DNA of 64,000 bases from Pseudarthrobacter phenanthrenivorans (GTDB lineage Bacteria > Actinomycetota > Actinomycetes > Actinomycetales > Micrococcaceae), in the NCBI RefSeq assembly GCF_000813845.1, contig NZ_JWTB01000023.1, positions 1 to 64,000 on the forward strand, in the 5' to 3' direction. How positions within the stretch are numbered: position 1 is the stretch's first letter; each line of letters opens with the position of its first letter. The position numbers were made by a program, and so were the translations under genes. The notes below the pieces were generated by a model. That model was not told where the DNA came from, made no database searches, and worked only from the letters and a program-made list of their open reading frames with translations. Below, one piece after another: positions 14,387 to 24,783 of the stretch.

Positions 14387-14926
14387 TCAGCAGGCAGCGG
14401 CGAAGCTGTGGAACATCGTGCGCTGGGGGCCGGAGGAGCCGCCCAAGTAGCGCCCGGCGTCGACAAAACCGGCACGGCGGTAGGCAGCCAGCGCCGCCGG
14501 ATTTTCCTCATTGACGGAAAGGACGACGCCGGACTCACCGGTTGAGTGCCTGGCCGTAAGCCTGCGCGCTGCCTCCACGGCCGCGGCGGCCGCCCCCGTG
14601 CCCAGTCCTAAGCCCTGGTGCCGGCAGTCGATGAGGAACCCGCGCAGCAGCCACGCTGAGTGCTCATCCGGCCAGCCGGCAAGGCAAGCCGCGCCCCGTT
14701 GCAGGGTCAGCAGGCCGACCGGTTCACCTTTGGCTTCCACCACGTACGGATGCCGTGATTCCTCCGCCAGTCCGGCCAGTGCCATCCGCAGCGGGTCGCC
14801 GACGAAACGCTCCTGGCCGGGCAGCAGCGACATGGCGGCGACGGCGCCGAACTGGATGGCGCGGGCGTCCCGGTCGAGGTCACGCAGCGGAATAAGCCAC
14901 ACCCACGGGGCCGGCCTAGTTTCCAT
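14387..14926 (-). CDS. GNAT family N-acetyltransferase
   Basis: A 179-residue protein from ATG 14926. The acetyl-CoA binding segment is LIDCRHQGLGLGTGAAAAAV (the R/QxxGxG/A loop), preceded by the strand WLLRGF. The later NEENPAALAAYRRAGF is the typical GNAT motif B end. The acceptor is unknown. It overlaps the end of glnE by 11 bp, so it is probably cotranscribed and coupled with the nitrogen-regulation genes upstream. Confidence 0.88.
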   Translation of the reverse strand: METRPAPWVWLIPLRDLDRDARAIQFGAVAAMSLLPGQERFVGDPLRMALAGLAEESRHPYVVEAKGEPVGLLTLQRGAACLAGWPDEHSAWLLRGFLIDCRHQGLGLGTGAAAAAVEAARRLTARHSTGESGVVLSVNEENPAALAAYRRAGFVDAGRYLGGSSGPQRTMFHSFAAAC

Positions 14927-17900
14927 AGAAGACCCGTTCGAAGACCGCCCGGGCCCGGCGGCTCACCCTCAGGTAATCCTCCTCCAGGGCAGCGGCGTTG
15001 CCCGGTTCGTAGCCGCACCAGCGTGCCACGGCTTCCAGGTCCCGGCGGGAGGAGGGCAGGAGGTCGGATGCCTTGCCGCTCCAGATAACGTTGGCAGACC
15101 TGATGCGGCTGGCAAGCCGCCAGGCCTCAGCCAGCAGGCCGGCGTCGGCGGTATCCAGCAGCCGCAGGTCCGCTGCGGCGTTGAGGGCCTCCAGCGTGGA
15201 CGTCGTGCGGAGTTCCGGGTATTTGCCGGCATGCTGCAGCTGCAGCAGTTGCACCAGCCACTCGACGTCGCTGAGTCCGCCGCGGCCCAGCTTGAGGTGG
15301 CGGGCGGGGTCCGCGCCGCGGGGCAGCCGCTCGGATTCCACCCGGGCTTTGATACGGCGGATCTCGCGCACGTCCTGCTCCGAGACTGTCTCCGGGTACC
15401 GGATGGGGTCGATAAGCTCCAGGAAATCTGCGGCCAGGGTATCGTCGCCGGCCATGGGGCGGGCCCGCAGCAGGGCCTGCGCCTCCCAGATCAGGGACCA
15501 GCGGCGGTAGTACTCGGCGAAGGAGTCCAGGGAACGGACCATGGCCCCGTTCTTGCCCTCCGGCCGCAGGTCTGCGTCCATCTGGAGGACCCGTTCGGCC
15601 ATGATGGCGGGCTTCAACGGCTGGGTCAGCAGGCTCGATACCTTGGACACGATCCGGGCAGCCTGTTCCTGCGCCTCCGCTTCGGTGAATCCGGGGAGGG
15701 CCCGGTGGACGTACATGACATCGGCGTCGGAGCCGTAGCCGATCTCCCGGCCGCCCTGCCGGCCCATCGCCACCACCAGCACCGTGGTCTTCAGCGGGCC
15801 CCCGGCGGCCACGATGCCTTCCGCAACGCGGAGGGCGCCCAGGACTGCGGCCCGGTCCGTGTCCGCCAGGGCCCTGCCCACCTGCTCCTGGCCGAGCAGC
15901 CCGGCGGAATCGGCGATCGCGATGCGCAGGATCTCGCGCCGCCGGATCAGCCGGATCAGCCGCATGGCACTCTCCGGATCGGCGTGCCGCGACATCTTCG
16001 CCGTGATTTCCTGCCATTGGGCCTCAAAGCCCACGGGAACCAGGTCCTTGTCCTGTCCCAGCCATGCAACGGACTCGGGCGAGACTTCCAGGAGGTCCGC
16101 GATCAGCCGGGAATTGGACAGCATGTGGCACAAACGCTCGGCGGCGGCATTGGAGTCACGGAGCAGGCCAAGGTACCAGTGCGTCGTACCCAGCGCTTCA
16201 CTGACGCGGCGGAAGGCCAGGAGCCCTGCGTCGGGATCAACGCCTTCGGCAAGCCAGTCCAGCAGGATGGGCAGGAGCTGCCGCTGCAGTGCGGCGCGCC
16301 GGCTCACCCCTGCCGTCAACGCTTCGATGTGGCGCATGGCCCCCTGCGGGTCCCGGTATCCAAGCGCCGCCAGCCGCCCCTGGGCCGCCTCGGGGGTCAG
16401 CCTGGCGTCCTCGCTGCTGAGCTTGGCCGCAGTGTTCAGCAGTGGCCGGTAGAAGATCCGTTCGTGCAGTTCTCGCACGGACCGCTTGGTCCGGTGCCAG
16501 GCAGACAGCAGGGAATCCGGGCTGGGCCGTTCGTTGGAGAACGGGCCCAGCACGGCCTTCGCCAGTGACCGCAGCGCCGGGTCGGCCACCGGCATCAGGT
16601 GGGTGCGGCGCAGCTGGAAGAGCTGGATCCGGTGTTCCAGCAGGCGCAGGTAGCGGTAGGCGTTGTCGAACGCCGCGGCATCCGAACGGCCAATGTAACC
16701 ACCCGCAGACAGGGCGGCGATCGCCGAGGTGGTGTCCCGCCGTCGTAATGACTCATCTGCCTTGCCGTGCACCAGCTGGAGCAGCTGGACGGTGAACTCG
16801 ACGTCCCGCAGGCCGCCGCGGCCGAGCTTGATCTGCCGCTGCTCCTCTGCGGCCGGAATATGCTCGGTCACCCGGCGCCGCATGGCCTGAACGGACTCCA
16901 CGAAGCCCTCACGCCCGGCCGAACTCCAGATCAGGGGCGACACGGCGTCCTCGTAGGCCCGCCCCAGGGCGGCGTCGCCGGCGATGGCACGTGCCTTCAG
17001 CAGCGCCTGGAACTCCCAGCTCTCGGCCCACCGGGCGTAGTACGTCTCGTGCGAGGCGAGGGTGCGGACCAGCGGGCCGGACTTTCCCTCGGGCCGGAGG
17101 TTGGCGTCCACCTCCCACAGGCCCGGTTCCCTGGCCACCGACGAGATGGCCCGCGAAATGCCGCTGGCCAGGGCGGTGCCGATGGTGTTGGCGTCCGCGT
17201 CGGCCAGGCTGCCGGGGTCGACCACGTAGATGACGTCGACGTCGGAGATGTAGTTCAGCTCCCGCGCGCCGCACTTGCCCATGCCAATCACGGCAAGGCC
17301 GACGTCCGCAACGTCGGCGGCGCTGTATTGCCCTGCCGCCTCAGCCCGGGAGACGGCGAGGGCAGCATCGATGGCAGCCGCGGCAAGGTCCGCCAGCTCG
17401 CCGCCCACCGAGGGCAGGAAATCCAGCGGATCGGCGGCACAAAGGTCCTTGACCGCAAGGTCCACCAGTCCACGCCGGTACGCCGTCCGCAGGGCCGCAT
17501 AGGCCTCCACGCCCGTGGCCGCGGCGACCGGGCGGGCAGCGCGGGGGTCCGCGCCGACGGACTGGAGGAGCGTGGCGCGGAGGCGGGCCGGGTCGGCAGG
17601 CAGCGGCTCCGGGCTGGCACGGACCTGGAAGGCGTCCAGGTGCTCGGGATGCCGGATCAGGAACTCCCCCAGCGCTTCCGAGGCGCCCAGGACCCGAAAC
17701 ATCGGTTCACTGGCCTCAAGGTCGGCAGCAGCAAGGTCGCGCAGCTGGGGATGCTTTTCGATCAGCCGGACCAGCGACTGCAGTGCTGTGTCCGGGCTGG
17801 CCGCGAGCTGCAGTCCGGCGAAGAGCGCGTCCTGGTCCAGGCCCTCGAGTTCGCGGGCGGCAAGGAACCGTTCGCCCTTCTCCAGGTCGCTGAATCCGGC

Positions 17901-17936
17901 CGCGATGAGGCGGCGTGCCAGGCTCACGCCGGGCAC
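14916..17936 (-). CDS. glnE: Bifunctional glutamine synthetase adenylyltransferase/adenylyl-removing enzyme
   Basis: A 1006-residue protein starting at GTG 17936, directly after the TAG of glnA2. There are two nucleotidyltransferase halves. The first has ELNYISDVDVIYVVD and LGRGGLRDVEFTVQLLQL; the second has EIGYGSDADVMYVH and LKLGRGGLSDVEWLVQLLQL. The Asp pairs (DVD and DAD) bind metal. The family attaches AMP to, or removes it from, a tyrosine of GS-I beta, here most likely Tyr402 of GlnA. Full length, both catalytic centres intact. Confidence 0.97.
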   Translation of the reverse strand: MPGVSLARRLIAAGFSDLEKGERFLAARELEGLDQDALFAGLQLAASPDTALQSLVRLIEKHPQLRDLAAADLEASEPMFRVLGASEALGEFLIRHPEHLDAFQVRASPEPLPADPARLRATLLQSVGADPRAARPVAAATGVEAYAALRTAYRRGLVDLAVKDLCAADPLDFLPSVGGELADLAAAAIDAALAVSRAEAAGQYSAADVADVGLAVIGMGKCGARELNYISDVDVIYVVDPGSLADADANTIGTALASGISRAISSVAREPGLWEVDANLRPEGKSGPLVRTLASHETYYARWAESWEFQALLKARAIAGDAALGRAYEDAVSPLIWSSAGREGFVESVQAMRRRVTEHIPAAEEQRQIKLGRGGLRDVEFTVQLLQLVHGKADESLRRRDTTSAIAALSAGGYIGRSDAAAFDNAYRYLRLLEHRIQLFQLRRTHLMPVADPALRSLAKAVLGPFSNERPSPDSLLSAWHRTKRSVRELHERIFYRPLLNTAAKLSSEDARLTPEAAQGRLAALGYRDPQGAMRHIEALTAGVSRRAALQRQLLPILLDWLAEGVDPDAGLLAFRRVSEALGTTHWYLGLLRDSNAAAERLCHMLSNSRLIADLLEVSPESVAWLGQDKDLVPVGFEAQWQEITAKMSRHADPESAMRLIRLIRRREILRIAIADSAGLLGQEQVGRALADTDRAAVLGALRVAEGIVAAGGPLKTTVLVVAMGRQGGREIGYGSDADVMYVHRALPGFTEAEAQEQAARIVSKVSSLLTQPLKPAIMAERVLQMDADLRPEGKNGAMVRSLDSFAEYYRRWSLIWEAQALLRARPMAGDDTLAADFLELIDPIRYPETVSEQDVREIRRIKARVESERLPRGADPARHLKLGRGGLSDVEWLVQLLQLQHAGKYPELRTTSTLEALNAAADLRLLDTADAGLLAEAWRLASRIRSANVIWSGKASDLLPSSRRDLEAVARWCGYEPGNAAALEEDYLRVSRRARAVFERVFYGN

Positions 17937-19277
17937 CTAGAGGATGCCGAGGTTGCGCTGCAGCTCGTAGGGCGTCACCTGCAGCCGGTAGTCCTGCCAT
18001 TCCGCGCGCTTGTTGCGCAGGAAGTGCTCGTAGACCTGTTCACCCAGGATCTGCGGCATGAGCTCGGAGTCCTCCATGGAACGAATGGCGTCGTGCAGGC
18101 TGGCCGGAAGGGGATCGTGGCCCATGGCCCGGCGTTCCGCCGAGCTCAGCGACCAGACATCGTCCTCTGCCGCGGCCGGAAGGTCGTAGCCCTCCTCGAT
18201 GCCCTTCAGGCCCGCACCGAGCAGCACGGCGTAGGCCAGGTACGGGTTGGCGGCAGAGTCGATTCCGCGGTACTCGATGCGGGCCGACTGGCCCTTGCCC
18301 GGCTTGTAGAGCGGGACGCGGACCAGGGCCGAACGGTTGTTGTGGCCCCAGCTCAGGTAGCTCGGTGCTTCGCCGCCGCCCCAGAGCCGCTTGTAGGAGT
18401 TGACGAACTGGTTGGTGACGGCGGTGAACTCCGGAGCGTGCTTGAGGATGCCGGCGATGAACTGGCGTGCTGTCTTGGACAGCTGGAACTCGGCGCCCGC
18501 CTCGAAGAACGCATTGCTGTCGCCTTCGAACAACGAGAAGTGGGTGTGCATGCCGGAGCCCGGGTGGTCCGTGAACGGCTTGGGCATGAAGGTGGCGTAC
18601 GTGCCTTGCTGCAGCGCCACCTCCTTGATGACGGTGCGGAAGGTCATGATGTTGTCCGCCGTCTGCAGTGCGTCGGCGTAGCGGAGGTCGATCTCGTTCT
18701 GGCCCGGGCCGGCCTCATGGTGGCTGAACTCCACGGAGATGCCGACGGACTCGAGCATGGTCACCGCCGTGCGACGGAAATCCTGGGCCACGCCGCCGGG
18801 GACGTGGTCGAAGTAGCCGCCCTCATCCACCGGAACAGGAGCGCCGTTCGGGCCCGGCTCGCTCGACTTCAGCAGGTAGAACTCGATCTCGGGATGGGTA
18901 TAGCAGGTGAAGCCCATGTCCGCGGCCTTGGCCAGGGTCCGCTTCAGCACGTTGCGGGGGTCCGCCGCCGAGGGCTCCCCGTCCGGGGTCAGGATGTCGC
19001 AGAACATCCGGGAGGTCTGCTCCGTTTCACCGCGCCACGGCAGGATCTGGAAGGTGGCAGGATCGGGCTGGGCCAGCATGTCCGATTCAAAGACACGCGC
19101 CAGGCCCTCGATCGAAGATCCGTCGAAGCCCAGGCCTTCCTCGAAGGCTCCCTCGACTTCGGCCGGCGCAAGCGCCACGGACTTCAGCGAACCCACCACA
19201 TCGGTGAACCACAGGCGCACGAAACGCACGTCGCGCTCTTCGATTGTGCGCAGGACAAACTCTTGCTGGCGGTCCAT
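17937..19277 (-). CDS. glnA2: Type I glutamine synthetase, GlnA2-like
   Basis: 446 residues from ATG 19277, chosen because GGAGAAGAGG lies upstream and because 446 is the length of mycobacterial GlnA2; the frame is open further upstream. Motifs include RFVRLWFTDVVGSLKSV, GFDGSSIEG, EFSHHEAGPGQNEID, FMPKP with HPGSGMHTHFSLFEG, and NNRSALVRVP. It lacks the DLYELPAEE segment of GlnA, so control by GlnE is uncertain. It forms an operon with glnE and is divergent from panB, the same order as in M. tuberculosis. Confidence 0.95.
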   Translation of the reverse strand: MDRQQEFVLRTIEERDVRFVRLWFTDVVGSLKSVALAPAEVEGAFEEGLGFDGSSIEGLARVFESDMLAQPDPATFQILPWRGETEQTSRMFCDILTPDGEPSAADPRNVLKRTLAKAADMGFTCYTHPEIEFYLLKSSEPGPNGAPVPVDEGGYFDHVPGGVAQDFRRTAVTMLESVGISVEFSHHEAGPGQNEIDLRYADALQTADNIMTFRTVIKEVALQQGTYATFMPKPFTDHPGSGMHTHFSLFEGDSNAFFEAGAEFQLSKTARQFIAGILKHAPEFTAVTNQFVNSYKRLWGGGEAPSYLSWGHNNRSALVRVPLYKPGKGQSARIEYRGIDSAANPYLAYAVLLGAGLKGIEEGYDLPAAAEDDVWSLSSAERRAMGHDPLPASLHDAIRSMEDSELMPQILGEQVYEHFLRNKRAEWQDYRLQVTPYELQRNLGIL

Positions 19278-19555
19278 GAAGGCCTCTTCTCCGGTCAACG
19301 TCCATGCTCCGGGTCCGCGCAATGGGGAGAACCGGCAGCAGTTCATCATCACTGTACTAATCATTCGGCCGTCGTGCTTGAGCCTGCGCCCCGCGTAACA
19401 CAGCATTAACCTGGCGCGGCGCCCGGCCCCGCGGCGGTATCCGTCCCTTACCGCTTCAGGATGACCCCGCGCGCACCGCGGCTATGACGGTAATCACCGT
19501 CCTCGCGCAATGCGCGCGGTAGCTAGTACGGCGGGTACCGCACTACGCTCATCCC

Positions 19556-20464
19556 ATGGCTTCCAGCAACAGCTCAGACTCCAGCGCGTCCGCAGAAGTA
19601 CCCGCACCGTACGGCACCGGCCCCGGCACCCCGGCCAGTGCCGACGCCGCCGCCACAGCCGTCCGGAAGCCGGCCAGGGTCCGCATCCACCACCTGCAGC
19701 AGGCCAAGCGCGACGGCACGAAGTTCGCCATGCTCACCGCCTACGAGCAGTACACGGCCGAGATTTTCGATGCAGCCGGGATCGAGGTGCTCCTGGTGGG
19801 TGATTCGGCCTCCAACAACGTATTCGGCAACGAAACCAGCCTTCCGGTGACCGTGGATGAGCTGCTCCCCCTGTGCCGGGCCGTGGCCAGGACCGCAAAA
19901 CGGGCCCTGGTGGTGGCGGACCTGCCGTTCGGCAGCTATGAGGTCAGTGCGGAGCAGGCCGTGGCCGCCGGTGTCCGGTTCCTGAAGGAAGGACTGGCAC
20001 ACGCGGTCAAGATCGAAGGCGGGAAGTACTACGCCCCCACGGTCCGCGCCATGGTCCAGGCGGGCATCCCGGTCATGGCGCACATCGGTTTCACCCCGCA
20101 GAGCGAACATGCTCTGGGCGGGTACCGGGTCCAGGGCCGCGGCGACGACGGCCAGCGGCTGATCGAGGATGCCCGCGCCCTTGCGGACGCCGGTGCATTC
20201 TGCGTGCTGATGGAAATGGTGCCCGCAGAGACGGCAGCGGCCGTTGATGCAGCCGTGGACGTACCCACCGTGGGCATCGGCGCCGGCAAGGAAACCACTG
20301 GGCAGGTCCTCGTCTGGCAGGACATGGCGGGTCTCAGGGGCGGCCGGATGGCCAAGTTCGTGAAGCAGTACGCGGACCTGCGCAACACGCTGCTCGACGC
20401 CGCTACCGCCTATGGGGACGACGTCCGGTCCGGCACGTTCCCCGGCCCGGAGCATTCCTTCTAA
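19556..20464 (+). CDS. panB: 3-methyl-2-oxobutanoate hydroxymethyltransferase
   Basis: A 302-residue protein from ATG 19556. It transfers a hydroxymethyl group from methylene-THF to ketoisovalerate, the first step of pantothenate synthesis. Visible features are the metal-binding [14 protein letters not shown], the segment [19 protein letters not shown] and the catalytic Glu in LMEMVPAE. A Ser/Ala/Pro-rich N-terminal extension of about 35 residues precedes the TIM barrel. The 278-bp gap to glnA2 holds divergent promoters. No panC is adjacent. Confidence 0.96.
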   Translation: MASSNSSDSSASAEVPAPYGTGPGTPASADAAATAVRKPARVRIHHLQQAKRDGTKFAMLTAYEQYTAEIFDAAGIEVLLVGDSASNNVFGNETSLPVTVDELLPLCRAVARTAKRALVVADLPFGSYEVSAEQAVAAGVRFLKEGLAHAVKIEGGKYYAPTVRAMVQAGIPVMAHIGFTPQSEHALGGYRVQGRGDDGQRLIEDARALADAGAFCVLMEMVPAETAAAVDAAVDVPTVGIGAGKETTGQVLVWQDMAGLRGGRMAKFVKQYADLRNTLLDAATAYGDDVRSGTFPGPEHSF

Positions 20465-20645
20465 ACTTTCAGCTTCGGCCCAACGGCCACGCGGAACTGG
20501 GACACTGACACAAATGCCCGGGACCTCCGCGTCCGGGCGGTATTCCGGAAGCGGACGTCAAGGTGAGGCCGCCAGCGGGCGAGGCAGTCCGCGGAGGAAT
20601 GCCGTCACAACGCCCTGCCGCCCTGACGCCGGCCCACCCTACTGT

Positions 20646-20810
20646 TCAGTCGTCGTCACCCTTTTCCCAGGCCTCGTTGCGCGCCTTCACCTTTTCCAGG
20701 GCGTGCTCCGCTTCGGCCCGGGTCTTGTACGGCCCAATGAGCTGGCTCCAGTCCGACAGCCGGTCCTCTTCCACCTCGTGGGTCTTGACGTTGAACCAGT
20801 ACTCAGTCAT
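20646..20810 (-). CDS. SPOR-like small protein
   Basis: 54 residues from ATG 20810 (MTEYWFNVKTHEVEEDR). The body resembles a single SPOR repeat: a beta strand with aromatic residues, then GPYKTRAEAEHALEKVKAR. It has no signal peptide or membrane helix. Small proteins of this type occur in many Arthrobacter-like genomes. The role is unknown. It lies between panB and map, opposite both. Confidence 0.72.
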   Translation of the reverse strand: MTEYWFNVKTHEVEEDRLSDWSQLIGPYKTRAEAEHALEKVKARNEAWEKGDDD

Positions 20811-20929
20811 CGTTGCTCCTCGTTCCGGCGACAGGAATGCCGGGTGACCCACGTAACACAAACACTTACGCGTGCCCTCCGCCGCTTGTCGGTTGTTAGG
20901 CGTTCTGTGGTGCCTTATATGATCAATCT

Positions 20930-21808
20930 ATGCCTTCCCTTGCCTCGACTGCACCCATTGGCACCCTCACCCCGGGTACCTTGAGTCCGCAGCGTCCCGT
21001 CCCGGCGTCCATCCCCCGTCCGGAGTATGTCGGCAAGCCTGCACCCGCCAAATTCACCGGCTCCGAGGTCAAGTCCGCGGAGACGATCGAAAAGATCCGG
21101 GTCGCGGGGAAAATCGCAGCCCAGGCCATCGTGGAAGTGGGCAAGCACATCCAGCCCGGCGTCACCACCGATGAGCTGGACAGGGTGGGGCACGAATTCC
21201 TGCTGGACCACCACGCCTACCCCTCCACCCTCGGCTACCGCGGATTCCCCAAGTCGCTGTGCTCCTCGCTGAACGAGGTCATCTGCCACGGCATCCCGGA
21301 CAGCACCGTGGTCCAGGATGGTGACATCCTCAATATCGACATCACCGCCTTCATCAACGGCGTCCACGGCGACACCAACTACACCTTCCTGGTCGGCGAC
21401 GTCGATGAGGAGTCGCGGCTGCTGGTGGAACGCACCCAGGAATCGCTGAACCGTGCGATCAAGGCGGTGGCCCCGGGACGCGAGATCAACGTCATCGGCC
21501 GCGCCATCCAGTCCTATGCCAAGCGTTTTGGCTACGGTGTGGTGCGTGACTTCACCGGCCACGGTGTCGGCGAAGCATTCCACACCGGGCTGATCATTCC
21601 GCACTACGACGCCGCCCCCGCCTACAACACCGTGATCGAGGCGGGGATGGTGTTCACCATCGAGCCGATGCTCACGCTGGGCACGGTGGAGTGGGACATG
21701 TGGAGCGACGACTGGACCGTGGTCACCCGGGACCGCAAACGCACCGCACAGTTCGAGCACACCCTGCTGGTCACGGAGACCGGCGCCGAAATCCTCACCC
21801 TGCCGTAG
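20930..21808 (+). CDS. map: Type I methionine aminopeptidase (MetAP1c-like)
   Basis: A 292-residue protein from ATG 20930. It removes the initiator methionine. The pita-bread core begins at about residue 45. Metal ligands and catalytic residues are in [43 protein letters not shown] and [11 protein letters not shown]. An N-terminal Pro-rich extension ([16 protein letters not shown]) resembles the ribosome-binding linker of mycobacterial MetAP1c. Confidence 0.96.
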   Translation: MPSLASTAPIGTLTPGTLSPQRPVPASIPRPEYVGKPAPAKFTGSEVKSAETIEKIRVAGKIAAQAIVEVGKHIQPGVTTDELDRVGHEFLLDHHAYPSTLGYRGFPKSLCSSLNEVICHGIPDSTVVQDGDILNIDITAFINGVHGDTNYTFLVGDVDEESRLLVERTQESLNRAIKAVAPGREINVIGRAIQSYAKRFGYGVVRDFTGHGVGEAFHTGLIIPHYDAAPAYNTVIEAGMVFTIEPMLTLGTVEWDMWSDDWTVVTRDRKRTAQFEHTLLVTETGAEILTLP

Positions 21809-21918
21809 GCTGGCCCATGCCCGCACAGGGCATGGCCGCCGCCGCAGACCGGACCCTCTTTACGGGCTGCCAGTGGCTGCCCCTTTTCCTGCCCGCCCCT
21901 GTCAAGAACGGAATCCCA

Positions 21919-22722
21919 TTGGCCAAGAAGGACGAGAAGTCGCACAAGAATGCACCGCTGATCGGCATCGACATCGGTGGAACAGGCATCAAGGGCGGCA
22001 TTGTCGACCTGAAGAAGGGCAAGCTCCTCGGTGAGCGCTTCCGGGTACCCACCCCGCAGCCTGCCACTCCCGAGGCGGTCGCCGAGGCCGTGGCGCTGGT
22101 GGTGGCCGAGCTTTCGGCACGCCCGGAGGCTCCCGAGGCCGGCTCCCCCGTGGGTGTGACCTTCCCCGGCATCATCCAGCATGGCGTGGTGCACTCGGCC
22201 GCCAATGTGGATAAGAGCTGGCTGGACACCGACATCGACGCGCTCCTCACCGCCCGGCTTGGCAGGCCGGTAGAGGTCATCAACGACGCCGACGCGGCCG
22301 GCCTGGCAGAGGCCCGGTACGGCGCGGGTGCCGGCGTTTCCGGCACGGTGCTGGTGATCACCCTGGGCACGGGCATTGGCTCGGCCTTTATTTTCGACGG
22401 CAAACTGGTTCCCAACGCGGAGCTGGGCCACCTGGAAATTGACGGGTTCGATGCCGAATCCAAGGCGTCCGCCGTTGCCCGTGAACGCGACGGGCTGTCC
22501 TGGGATGAGTACAGCGTGCTGCTGCAGCGTTACTTCTCGCACGTCGAGTTCCTGTTCTCACCGGAACTGTTCATTGTGGGCGGCGGCATCTCCAAGCGCG
22601 CGGATGAGTACCTTCCCAACCTCAAGCTCCGCACGCCTATCGTCCCGGCTGTCCTGCGCAACGAGGCAGGCATCGTGGGAGCGGCGCTGGAAATCGCGCT
22701 GAAGCACAAACTGGCCAAGTAG
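21919..22722 (+). CDS. ppgK: Polyphosphate glucokinase (ROK family)
   Basis: About 267 residues from TTG 21919, which gives the usual short basic N-terminus ([10 protein letters not shown]). In-frame ATGs at 21817 and 21832 would add a poorly conserved leader. The phosphate loop is [16 protein letters not shown], followed by [11 protein letters not shown] and [17 protein letters not shown]. The enzyme phosphorylates glucose using polyphosphate or ATP. Length and motifs match actinobacterial PpgK. A second, different ROK kinase lies at the right end of the window. Confidence 0.92.
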   Translation: MAKKDEKSHKNAPLIGIDIGGTGIKGGIVDLKKGKLLGERFRVPTPQPATPEAVAEAVALVVAELSARPEAPEAGSPVGVTFPGIIQHGVVHSAANVDKSWLDTDIDALLTARLGRPVEVINDADAAGLAEARYGAGAGVSGTVLVITLGTGIGSAFIFDGKLVPNAELGHLEIDGFDAESKASAVARERDGLSWDEYSVLLQRYFSHVEFLFSPELFIVGGGISKRADEYLPNLKLRTPIVPAVLRNEAGIVGAALEIALKHKLAK

Positions 22723-22730
22723 GAGTGGTG

Positions 22731-22770
22731 CCGGTGGCGGCTGCGGCTTCCCCTCCGCTGCCGCCACCGG
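22731..22770. terminator. Hairpin between ppgK and nrdR
   Basis: CCGGTGGCGGC (22731-22741) pairs perfectly with GCCGCCACCGG (22760-22770) between the two convergent genes. There is no T-run, so termination may be weak. Confidence 0.55.
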
Positions 22771-22773
22771 AGT

Positions 22774-23268
22774 CTAGAGCGGGCTCTTCTCGGAGCTCTT
22801 GGCAGCGCCCTTGGCGTCTTCCTCCGCCTCGTGGCGGAGCAACGCGATAGCGGTTTCGAAATCCTCCAGTGATTCGAACGCCTGGTAGACGCTGGCGAAA
22901 CGCAGGTAGGCCACCTTGTCGAGTTTCTGCAGGGGTCCCAGGATCACCAGGCCGACCTCGTGCGCGTCGATTTCGGCTGCACCGGAGGAACGGATCTGTT
23001 CCTCCACTTCCTGCGCCAGCATGGCGAGATCGTCCTCGCTCACCGGGCGGCCCTGGCACGCCTTGCGCACCCCGTTGATGACCTTGCTGCGGCTGAACGG
23101 CTCCCCCACGCCGGACCGCTTGATGACGGAGAGGCTGGTGGTTTCGACCGTGGTGAAGCGGCGGCCGCATTCGGGACACTGCCTGCGGCGCCGGATGGCT
23201 GAACCGTCATCGGCCATGCGGCTGTCAACCACGCGGGAATCGGGGTTGCGGCAGAACGGACAGTACAT
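22774..23268 (-). CDS. nrdR: Transcriptional repressor NrdR
   Basis: A 164-residue protein from ATG 23268. A zinc ribbon uses Cys3, Cys6, Cys31 and Cys34 (MYCPFC and QCPECG). The ATP-cone domain starts at about residue 46 ([18 protein letters not shown]). The family senses dATP/ATP and represses ribonucleotide reductase genes at paired palindromes. The C-terminal tail is longer and more charged than in many homologues. A palindrome in its own upstream region may be a target. Confidence 0.96.
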   Translation of the reverse strand: MYCPFCRNPDSRVVDSRMADDGSAIRRRRQCPECGRRFTTVETTSLSVIKRSGVGEPFSRSKVINGVRKACQGRPVSEDDLAMLAQEVEEQIRSSGAAEIDAHEVGLVILGPLQKLDKVAYLRFASVYQAFESLEDFETAIALLRHEAEEDAKGAAKSSEKSPL

Positions 23269-23389
23269 GGCGGTCCCCCTTCACGCTCGTGGTCTGCGGT
23301 GCCTTGGAAGCCACGGGCACCGCCGGGGGGCGCTGCCGTGGCGTCTCCCAGTTTACGGCCAGATATGGGGTAATAACAATCCTGTAATT

Positions 23390-23401
23390 ACTACATGTAG
23401 T
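23390..23401. promoter_or_regulatory. Palindrome upstream of nrdR, possible NrdR box
   Basis: ACTACATGTAGT is a perfect 12-bp palindrome, with further partial symmetry (ATT to the left, GGTG to the right). It lies 122-133 bp before the nrdR start and 5 bp past the hisD stop. It resembles the core of NrdR boxes (CWATATWG type) only in part. A second box at the expected spacing was not clear. Confidence 0.35.
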
Positions 23402-23405
23402 GGTG

Positions 23406-24779
23406 TCACCCGTTGGCCGGGAAACGGGCCGTGACCGCGTCGCCGTGCGCCGGCAGGTCCTCGGCCCGGGAGAGGCTGACGATGTGCCCGCTGACCTGTT
23501 CCAGGGCTTCCCGGCTGTAGTTGATGACCTGGATGGCCCGCAGGAACGTGGTCACGTTCAGGCCCGAGGAGAAGGCAGCGGTGCCGCTGGTGGGCAGCAC
23601 GTGGTTGGAGCCGGCGCAGTAGTCCCCCAGGCTTACCGGGCTGTAATCGCCGACGAAGATGGCTCCGGCGTTACGGATGCGCGCTGCCACACCTGCAGCG
23701 TCCCGGGTCATGATCTCCAGGTGCTCGGCCGCGTAGGCATCACAGGCAGCGATCCCCTGGTCCAGGCCGTCCACCAGCACCACGCCGGACTGCGGCCCGG
23801 ACAGCGCCTCACGGACCCGGTCCGAGTGCTTGGTGGCAGCGGCCTGCCGTTCCAGTTCCGCACGGACTTCCGTGGCCAGTTCCTCGGAGTCGGTGATGAG
23901 GACCGATGCCGCCTTGGGATCGTGCTCGGCCTGGCTGAGCAGGTCTGCGGCCACCAGCGCGGGCTGGGCGGAATCATCGGCCAGGATGGCGATCTCCGTG
24001 GTTCCTGCCTCGGAGTCGATGCCCACGACGCCCTTGACCAGGCGCTTGGCCGTGGCGACGAAGATGTTGCCGGGGCCGGTCACCACGTCCACGGGCTCCA
24101 GGGCAGGACCGGCCTCCGTTGCCTCGATGCCATAGGCGAAAGCCGCAATCGCCTGTGCGCCGCCGATGGCATAGACCTCGGTGATGCCCAGCAGTGCCGC
24201 CGCAGCGAGGATGGTGGGGTGCGGGAGGCCGCCGAATTCCTTCTGCGGCGGCGAGGCCAGGGCAATGGACTCCACGCCGGCCGCCAACGCCGGCACCACG
24301 TTCATGACCACGGAGGACGGGTACACGGCGAGCCCGCCGGGAACGTAGAGCCCGACACGCCCAACAGGCACCCAGTTCTGGCTGACCACGGCGCCGTCAC
24401 CGAGCTCCACGTCGACGTTGCGGGGGCGCTGCCCGTCGGCGAACTTCCGGGCCCGGCTGATGGATTCCTCCAGGGCGGCCCGCACGGCAGGGTCCAGCCC
24501 GTCCAGGGCGGCGGCGAGCGCCTCCCTGGGGACCAGCGGATGCTCCTGCGCCACGCCGTCGAACTTCTCCGCCAGCTCAGCCAGCGCGGCAACGCCGCGT
24601 TGGCGGACGTCCGCGATGATGGCCAGGACCTTCTCCTCCGCGTCGGCCATGGTGTGGCCCTGGGCGCGGGGAACGGCGGCACGCAGGGCCGCAAGGGTCA
24701 TGCTGCGGCCCCGAAGGTCGATGGTGCGGAAATCGACGGCGGCGGTTACGGAGGCGGGAAGATCCGGGGAAGTGGTCAC
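23406..24779 (-). CDS. hisD: Histidinol dehydrogenase
   Basis: A 457-residue protein from GTG 24779. It catalyses the last two steps of histidine synthesis, from L-histidinol to L-histidine, with NAD and zinc. Signature segments are [17 protein letters not shown] with [36 protein letters not shown] and [12 protein letters not shown]. No other his gene is in the window, so it is either alone or separated from the rest of the pathway. The preceding membrane protein gene ends 4 bp upstream. Confidence 0.96.
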   Translation of the reverse strand: MTTSPDLPASVTAAVDFRTIDLRGRSMTLAALRAAVPRAQGHTMADAEEKVLAIIADVRQRGVAALAELAEKFDGVAQEHPLVPREALAAALDGLDPAVRAALEESISRARKFADGQRPRNVDVELGDGAVVSQNWVPVGRVGLYVPGGLAVYPSSVVMNVVPALAAGVESIALASPPQKEFGGLPHPTILAAAALLGITEVYAIGGAQAIAAFAYGIEATEAGPALEPVDVVTGPGNIFVATAKRLVKGVVGIDSEAGTTEIAILADDSAQPALVAADLLSQAEHDPKAASVLITDSEELATEVRAELERQAAATKHSDRVREALSGPQSGVVLVDGLDQGIAACDAYAAEHLEIMTRDAAGVAARIRNAGAIFVGDYSPVSLGDYCAGSNHVLPTSGTAAFSSGLNVTTFLRAIQVINYSREALEQVSGHIVSLSRAEDLPAHGDAVTARFPANG

Positions 24780-24783
24780 CGGT

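Noticed and set aside
14511..16568. A 685-codon open frame on the plus strand
   Set aside because: It is wholly antisense to glnE, and its translation is low-complexity Gly/Gln/Arg-rich. Long antisense frames are expected in high-GC DNA.
16767..19409. An 880-codon open frame on the plus strand
   Set aside because: It spans the antisense of both glnE and glnA2 and has no domain-like sequence or RBS.
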